From NCBI GenBank assembly GCA_029063275.1, contig JAIDOO010000339.1:1-8425 (forward strand): a stretch of DNA of 8,425 bases. The letters run 5' to 3'. Below are positions 4,347 through 8,425 of this stretch, one piece after another. Each line of letters starts with the position of its first letter. Positions within the stretch are counted from its first letter, which is position 1. A program made the position numbers and the translations under genes. The stretch comes from Clostridia bacterium (lineage in GTDB: Bacteria; Bacillota; Clostridia; Christensenellales; Borkfalkiaceae). Under the pieces are notes generated by a model. The model saw nothing but the letters and a program-made list of their open reading frames with translations. It did no database searches and was not told where the DNA came from.

Positions 4347-5842
4347 ATCAGCTTTATGGGGTTTTCGGGCAGGGAAAAATTTTCGTCGTCCGAACAGCGT
4401 ATATTGATTTGGTCGATAGCAAACGATTTATGGGGCACCGCGTAAACGCGCAGATTTTTGCAACGCGATTTTAAGTCGGCTGAAATTTCGGTGCGTTCTA
4501 AAAGCTTTGTAAACACCTCGGCGCTGATATCCAGCCTCACCGTATTTTTACCCTCGGAGGCAAGCTTTAAAATTTGCGCGCGGATACTGAAAATTACGTA
4601 ATCCGCCGTTTTTCTCATTCCCGAGCCCGAACATCTTGCGCAGGGTCGGACGAGGAGGGAGAGTGGGTTGGCGCCCGAGCGCTTCCTTGTAAACTCCACA
4701 AGCCCCAGTCTGGACATCGGCGAAACCTGACACTTCACCCTGTCGCCCGCAAGCGCGCGTTCAAGCTCCTGGACGATTGCCTTGGAGTGCGCCGCCTTTT
4801 GCATATCGATAAAATCCACGACTACAATGCCGCCGATATTTCTGAGCCTTACCTGCCGTGCAATTTCGCGCGCCGCCAAAACGTTGGTGTAATATACTGT
4901 CTGCTCCAAGCTGTCGTCGCCGGTGAAACTGCCCGTGTTTACGTCGATTACGGTGAGCGCTTCGGTCTTTTCGATTACGAGATATCCGCCGTTTTCAAGC
5001 CCGACCTTGGGCGAGGTCAGCTCGTCGATTTGTTGTGAAATCCCCGCCTCTTCGAGCATATCCCTTTGACCCTCGTGCAAGATTACGGGTCTGCGGCTTT
5101 CGGCGGGGAATAAATCCATAAGCCCCGTTACCGCCTGTCTTAAAGTTTCGGTTCCGACCACTATTTTTTCTATATCGGCGGCGAGAACGTCGCGCATAAC
5201 CCTTATGGGCAGGGCGGCGTCGGTGTAAAGCAAATCGCCCGTTTCCGCTCTTTCAAAGGACTGCAAAACGCCGGCGTGCAGATTTCGGAGATATTTCAGC
5301 TCGTTGACAATCTGTTCCCTTTTCTGATAGGGCGCGGCGGTGCGTACAATCGCTCCCTCGTGCTCGCCTATCAGCTTTTTGACCGAGTACACAAGACTGC
5401 CCCGCAGTTCCTTGTCGCCGATTTTGCGCGACACGCCTACAAAATGCACGTCGGGCATATAAATAAGGCTGTTGCCGACGTAAGAGGGGTGGGTAGTTAC
5501 GCGCGCGCCCTTTTTCCCCACGGGCGGTTTGATTATCTGAACGATAATTTCGTCGCCCTCTTTCAGCTCGGGGAACGCCGCTTCCACGCCGTCCGCGCCG
5601 TAGCCTTGTGCGTCGGGAATTACGTCCTCGGCGGAAACATAGCAGTTGCGCTCCAATCCGCAGTTTACAAAAGCCGCCTGCATACCCGGAAGCACCGTTT
5701 CGACCCTGCCTTTGTAGACATTTCCTACGACAGCGCCGCCGCTCTTTTTTTCAAAGCTGAACTCTATAAGCTTTCCGTCCTCGGTTACCGCCGCCTGGTC
5801 GAAGCCGCAATAGTTGTTAAAATATATCGTCCTTTTAGACAT
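4343..5842 (-). CDS. rng: Ribonuclease G (Rne/Rng family endoribonuclease)
   Basis: This 499-residue cytosolic endonuclease cuts single-stranded AU-rich RNA, with roles in rRNA maturation and mRNA decay. The length matches RNase G (E. coli about 489), with no long C-terminal degradosome scaffold as in RNase E. An S1-like domain spans roughly 37-125 (GNVYKGRVETVLPGMQAAFV). VRTAA (166-170) corresponds to the 5'-monophosphate sensor. The DNase I-like catalytic part carries the metal-binding aspartates D300 in VIDVNTG and D343 in VVDFIDM. CARC (C401, C404) is the zinc-link motif. RBS AAGGTGGG lies 5845-5852, partly over the stop of the upstream DUF2344 gene; the gap is 8 nt, so translation is probably coupled. 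The gene is last in its operon and runs into stem-loops. Confidence 0.95.
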   Translation of the reverse strand: MSKRTIYFNNYCGFDQAAVTEDGKLIEFSFEKKSGGAVVGNVYKGRVETVLPGMQAAFVNCGLERNCYVSAEDVIPDAQGYGADGVEAAFPELKEGDEIIVQIIKPPVGKKGARVTTHPSYVGNSLIYMPDVHFVGVSRKIGDKELRGSLVYSVKKLIGEHEGAIVRTAAPYQKREQIVNELKYLRNLHAGVLQSFERAETGDLLYTDAALPIRVMRDVLAADIEKIVVGTETLRQAVTGLMDLFPAESRRPVILHEGQRDMLEEAGISQQIDELTSPKVGLENGGYLVIEKTEALTVIDVNTGSFTGDDSLEQTVYYTNVLAAREIARQVRLRNIGGIVVVDFIDMQKAAHSKAIVQELERALAGDRVKCQVSPMSRLGLVEFTRKRSGANPLSLLVRPCARCSGSGMRKTADYVIFSIRAQILKLASEGKNTVRLDISAEVFTKLLERTEISADLKSRCKNLRVYAVPHKSFAIDQINIRCSDDENFSLPENPIKLI

Positions 5843-5850
5843 ATCCCACC

Positions 5851-6441
5851 TTAAAAAGTGTATTCTCCGTTTGCGCTTGTTTTAATAAGCCCGTGCGCCC
5901 TGCCGCCGTACTCGCTTTCGAGATATTCCGCAAACAGGTCGGGTCGCAGGTTGTTTTCGCCGCAACCCAGCGTAAACAATATTTTGTTTTCCTCTGCCGA
6001 CAGCGAATAAACGCGTTGCCGTATGTCGACTTCGCGCCCCCGTTTGTCGCAAATAACGATTTTTTCGCGGCGGAAAAAACTTTCGGGGTCAAACCTTTTA
6101 ATTCCCTCGACAGAGTAGCCGCAGCTTTTTATCGTGCAGGCGTAGTTGGGGTTGAAATCAAACACCCTGAAAGCGGAACACTTTACGCCCTTGGGCGAGC
6201 TGTCGTTGAACGCCGCAGTAAAGTCGCCGTCAAAATCGCAGTCCGCCGCGCAGTACTCGGCAAGCGATTTTACGCCCAGTCCCAGCGGGTTGTTCATATA
6301 AATTTTGGGGTGGGGGTTAAAGCCCTCGCTGTGTTTCAAATTTATCCCCGCGCGCTTGAAGGTGCGGCAGATATGCCTTAAAAGGTCTAAATGCGAAAGG
6401 TATTCCGCGCCGTCCGTTTTGGTGTATCTGAAAGCTATCAT
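5851..6441 (-). CDS. TIGR03936/DUF2344 radical-SAM-linked protein
   Basis: This is a 196-residue soluble protein of the family that accompanies TIGR03960-type radical SAM proteins. The N-terminus (FRYTKTDGAEYLSHLDLLR, 4-22) and SEGFNPHPK (38-46) are the family hallmarks. In some other bacteria this domain is fused to the C-terminus of the radical SAM protein, which implies physical partnership. Its activity is not established to my knowledge. The family is usually a little over 200 residues, so this one is slightly short but shows no sign of truncation. A modest RBS (AAGGT, 8 nt before the ATG) is visible. It sits between the radical SAM gene (62-nt gap) and rng (8-nt gap), consistent with one transcript. 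Confidence 0.92.
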   Translation of the reverse strand: MIAFRYTKTDGAEYLSHLDLLRHICRTFKRAGINLKHSEGFNPHPKIYMNNPLGLGVKSLAEYCAADCDFDGDFTAAFNDSSPKGVKCSAFRVFDFNPNYACTIKSCGYSVEGIKRFDPESFFRREKIVICDKRGREVDIRQRVYSLSAEENKILFTLGCGENNLRPDLFAEYLESEYGGRAHGLIKTSANGEYTF

Positions 6442-6463
6442 TGTTTGTTACCTTATTGATTTA

Positions 6464-6481
6464 CCGCAAAAATTTTTGCGG
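6464..6481. repeat. Perfect 18-bp palindrome in the intercistronic gap
   Basis: CCGCAAAAATTTTTGCGG is fully self-complementary and lies between the radical SAM stop codon (6504) and the DUF2344 RBS. In mRNA it could form a short stem with an A/U-rich tip. It lacks a U-tract after the stem in the minus direction (TAAATCAATAAGG), so it is more likely an intercistronic stem-loop or protein site than a terminator. Confidence 0.6.
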
Positions 6482-6503
6482 GGAGTAGGGCGGGTATCCG
6501 GAT

Positions 6504-8297
6504 TTACTTAGCTGCGCTGGCGGCGGGACAGCTTTTTTGCATGCCGCAACCCTTGCACGAGTCTTTGCAACTGCCCGTAACTTCGCCTGCGTAAGCCCGC
6601 TCTTTTTCTGCCAGCAGAAATTTTTTGGTTACGCCTATATCTATAAAATCCCAAGGCAAAACTTCGTCCGTGCTACGCATGCGCGTATATTCTCCGGGGG
6701 AAATACCCGTTTCGTCAAAGGCTTTTATCCAGCCGTCCTTATTCAACTGCCTGTCCCAGCCGTCGAAAATACAGCCGTTTTTATAGGCTGAAAGTATCAC
6801 GCGCGAAAGTTTTCTGTCGCCCCGCGCAAGCACCGCTTCGAGCTCGGCGGTAAAGTCGTCGCTCCAATTAAGTATAACGCCCTTGACCTTCATTCCGTCT
6901 ATAAGCGCGCGCCGTCTTTCTTCCATTACGCTCTTTGAAATCTGACCCTCCCACTGGAAGGGGGTAAAGGGTTTGGGGATAAAGGTGGAGCAGGAAACCG
7001 AAATTCTCAGCTGTTTTTTTCTCGGCTTTTTTCTGTACGCGCCCTTTATATAGGCGCAGATTTTTCCTATCTCTTTCAAATCCTCGTCGGTTTCGGTAGG
7101 GAGCCCCAACATAAAGTAAAGCTTTACCGCAGAGTAACCCTGGTCAAAGGCGCTTTCAACCGCGCGTAAAATTTCCTCTTCGGTTACGTCCTTGTTGATT
7201 ACGTTTCTTAGCCTCTGGCTTCCCGCCTCGGGCGCAAACGTCAGGGATACCTTGCGCGAATCCTGCGCAAAGTCGCCCTCGAAGCTGTCCACTCTTAAAG
7301 AGGGCAAAGCAAGGCGCGTGCCCTCGGGGAGATTGGATTTTAAGCTTTTCAACAGCCCGCGCAAGTCGGGATAATCGCCTGTGGAAAGGGAATTCAGACT
7401 CACCTCGTCATAACCTGTAGAGTTTATCAGCGAGCAAGCCTGTGCGGTAAGCGTATCCGCTCCGCGCGGACGGACCGGGCGGTAAATAAATCCCGCCTGA
7501 CAAAAACGGCAGCCCCGGTAGCATCCGCGCATAACCTCGATTACCGCTCTGTCGTGCACGCTTTCGCAGTTTGGCACTGCGAATTTTTTGGGGAAAGGCG
7601 CTTTATCCAGGTCGTTCACCTGCGCCTTTTTCACCTTTTCTATTCCCTTAAAGCCTGCCAGTTTTCCGCCGTCGTAAACGGGAGAGGTAAGCTCGGGGAT
7701 ATACACGCCGTCAAGCTTGGAAGCGGCGTCAAAAAATTTCTGCGTGGCTCCGCCGTGCTTTATGTAAAGCTCGCAAACGTCCGCGTCAACGCGCTCTCCG
7801 TCGCCTATAAATACTATATCCACGAAGTCGGCAAGCGGCTCGGGGTTTACGGCGCAGGGTCCGCCTATGGCGACAAGCGGGTATTTTTCGTTTTTGCGGT
7901 CCTTGCGCAAAAGGGGTATGCCCGCCAGATCAAGCATATACAAAAGGTTGGTATAGGACAGCTCGAACTGCATCGAAAAGCCCAGAAAATCGAATTCGGA
8001 CAGCGGTTTTTTAAGCCCCAGCGAGTAAAGGGGAACGCCCAGTTTTTTTAAGCCACTGCCGAAATCGTCTGCGGGCGCAAAACAAAAGTCGGCGCAAAAG
8101 CCCCGTTCAAGCAAGCTTTCCGCGACGATTTTTATGCCTAAATTGCTCATTCCCACCTCGTACAAATCGGGGAAGCAAAGGCAGAAATTAAGTTTTTCTT
8201 CTTTAAGTTCAGGCGCGCCGAACTCTCCGCCCGTATACCGCGACGGTTTTTCAACCGAAAGCAGAAGAGGGCGCAGACCGTCAATATCTATCTTCAT
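6504..8297 (-). CDS. TIGR03960-type B12-binding-like radical SAM protein
   Basis: This 597-residue radical SAM protein has the usual family length. An N-terminal B12-binding-like region lies around 35-180 (LCFPDLYEVGMSNLG, later AIGGPCAVNPEPL and VFIGDGE). The radical SAM core begins with the 4Fe-4S motif CYRGCRFC (C259, C263, C266). FAPEAGSQRLRNVINK (354-369) and KLYFMLGLPTETDEDL (392-407) are core elements, and LPWDFIDIGVTKKFLLAE (547-564) is a C-terminal family signature. Four more cysteines at 577, 581, 584 and 590 could hold an extra cluster. The family's reaction is, to my knowledge, unknown; linkage to RNase G and often to L21/L27 genes suggests an RNA or ribosome role (inference). The start fits the family (VEKPSRYTGGE at 15-25), though no RBS is visible. 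First gene of the minus operon. Confidence 0.93.
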   Translation of the reverse strand: MKIDIDGLRPLLLSVEKPSRYTGGEFGAPELKEEKLNFCLCFPDLYEVGMSNLGIKIVAESLLERGFCADFCFAPADDFGSGLKKLGVPLYSLGLKKPLSEFDFLGFSMQFELSYTNLLYMLDLAGIPLLRKDRKNEKYPLVAIGGPCAVNPEPLADFVDIVFIGDGERVDADVCELYIKHGGATQKFFDAASKLDGVYIPELTSPVYDGGKLAGFKGIEKVKKAQVNDLDKAPFPKKFAVPNCESVHDRAVIEVMRGCYRGCRFCQAGFIYRPVRPRGADTLTAQACSLINSTGYDEVSLNSLSTGDYPDLRGLLKSLKSNLPEGTRLALPSLRVDSFEGDFAQDSRKVSLTFAPEAGSQRLRNVINKDVTEEEILRAVESAFDQGYSAVKLYFMLGLPTETDEDLKEIGKICAYIKGAYRKKPRKKQLRISVSCSTFIPKPFTPFQWEGQISKSVMEERRRALIDGMKVKGVILNWSDDFTAELEAVLARGDRKLSRVILSAYKNGCIFDGWDRQLNKDGWIKAFDETGISPGEYTRMRSTDEVLPWDFIDIGVTKKFLLAEKERAYAGEVTGSCKDSCKGCGMQKSCPAASAAK

Positions 8298-8326
8298 ATC
8301 AGCAACAAAGCGGTGTTTTTTAACTA

Positions 8327-8355
8327 ATTATATAATACCTTAAAAATATAATCAA
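8327..8355 (-). promoter_or_regulatory. SigA promoter of the radical SAM / DUF2344 / rng operon
   Basis: Reading the minus strand, TTGATT (8355-8350; 4 of 6) and a perfect TATAAT (8332-8327) are 17 bp apart. The start would fall near 8320, leaving a leader of about 23 nt before the ATG at 8297. That leader has no recognisable Shine-Dalgarno sequence. Confidence 0.75.
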
Positions 8356-8383
8356 TAAATTTGTGTTTAATTTACGGGTTTAA

Positions 8384-8412
8384 TTGACAACTAAACTGTT
8401 TATTAATATAAT
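8384..8412 (+). promoter_or_regulatory. Perfect-consensus SigA promoter for a gene beyond the right edge
   Basis: TTGACA (8384-8389), a 17-bp spacer and TATAAT (8407-8412) match consensus at every position. Transcription would start near 8419 and leave the window rightward, divergent from the radical SAM operon. The spacer holds a small dyad, TAAAC-T-GTTTA (8392-8402), which might be a repressor site (weak). Confidence 0.8.
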
Positions 8413-8425
8413 AGAAGTATATTTC

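Noticed and set aside
4343..5842. Calling the ribonuclease RNase E
   Set aside because: The protein ends at 499 residues, shortly after the zinc-link region and a small tail, with no degradosome scaffold. RNase G is the better name.
4574..8051. Long plus-strand open frames opposite the minus operon (for example 4574-5038, 5276-5854, 5893-6381, 7554-8051)
   Set aside because: They lie antisense to well-supported genes in GC-rich codons, lack family motifs and RBS, and are expected by chance.

Overview
The window looks like a contig end from an uncultured, probably gut-associated Firmicute (Clostridia-like; inference). The grounds are SigA-type promoters with consensus -10 boxes, AGGAGG-type ribosome binding sites on most housekeeping genes, stem-loop terminators, and the gene order radical SAM (TIGR03960-type) / DUF2344 / RNase G that is familiar from Clostridia. 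Bases 1-52 are not biological. They match an Illumina Nextera P7 adapter with its i7 index and mosaic end at about 46 of 52 positions, so the left edge is an assembly end.

Left region (53-842): after a short stem-loop and a promoter overlapped by a near-perfect palindrome, three 67-residue XRE/Cro-type helix-turn-helix proteins lie in tandem. They are paralogues (61-72% identical) with almost the same C-terminus, no visible Shine-Dalgarno sequences, and AT-richer DNA than the rest of the window. This is the accessory part and the most unusual feature.

Central plus-strand region (843-4198): a class I PLP aminotransferase (aspartate aminotransferase-like) with its own promoter; a small P-loop protein of unknown function with its own promoter, strong RBS and downstream terminator; and threonine synthase (thrC). 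Aminotransferase and ThrC both fit amino-acid metabolism of the aspartate family. The P-loop protein between them has no evident link to it.

Convergent intergenic region (4199-4342): two GC-rich stem-loops separate thrC from the minus-strand operon. One is a strong bidirectional terminator; the other overlaps the RNase G stop codon.

Minus-strand operon (8297 down to 4343): a TIGR03960-type radical SAM protein, its usual DUF2344 partner, and ribonuclease G, driven by a promoter at 8327-8355. In many Clostridia this set continues into rplU-prp-rpmA-obgE. Here it ends at a terminator, so the ribosomal-protein part is elsewhere.

Right edge (8298-8425): divergent promoters. The plus-strand one is a perfect TTGACA-17-TATAAT and must serve a gene beyond the window. 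No RNA genes, IS elements or CRISPR arrays were seen.
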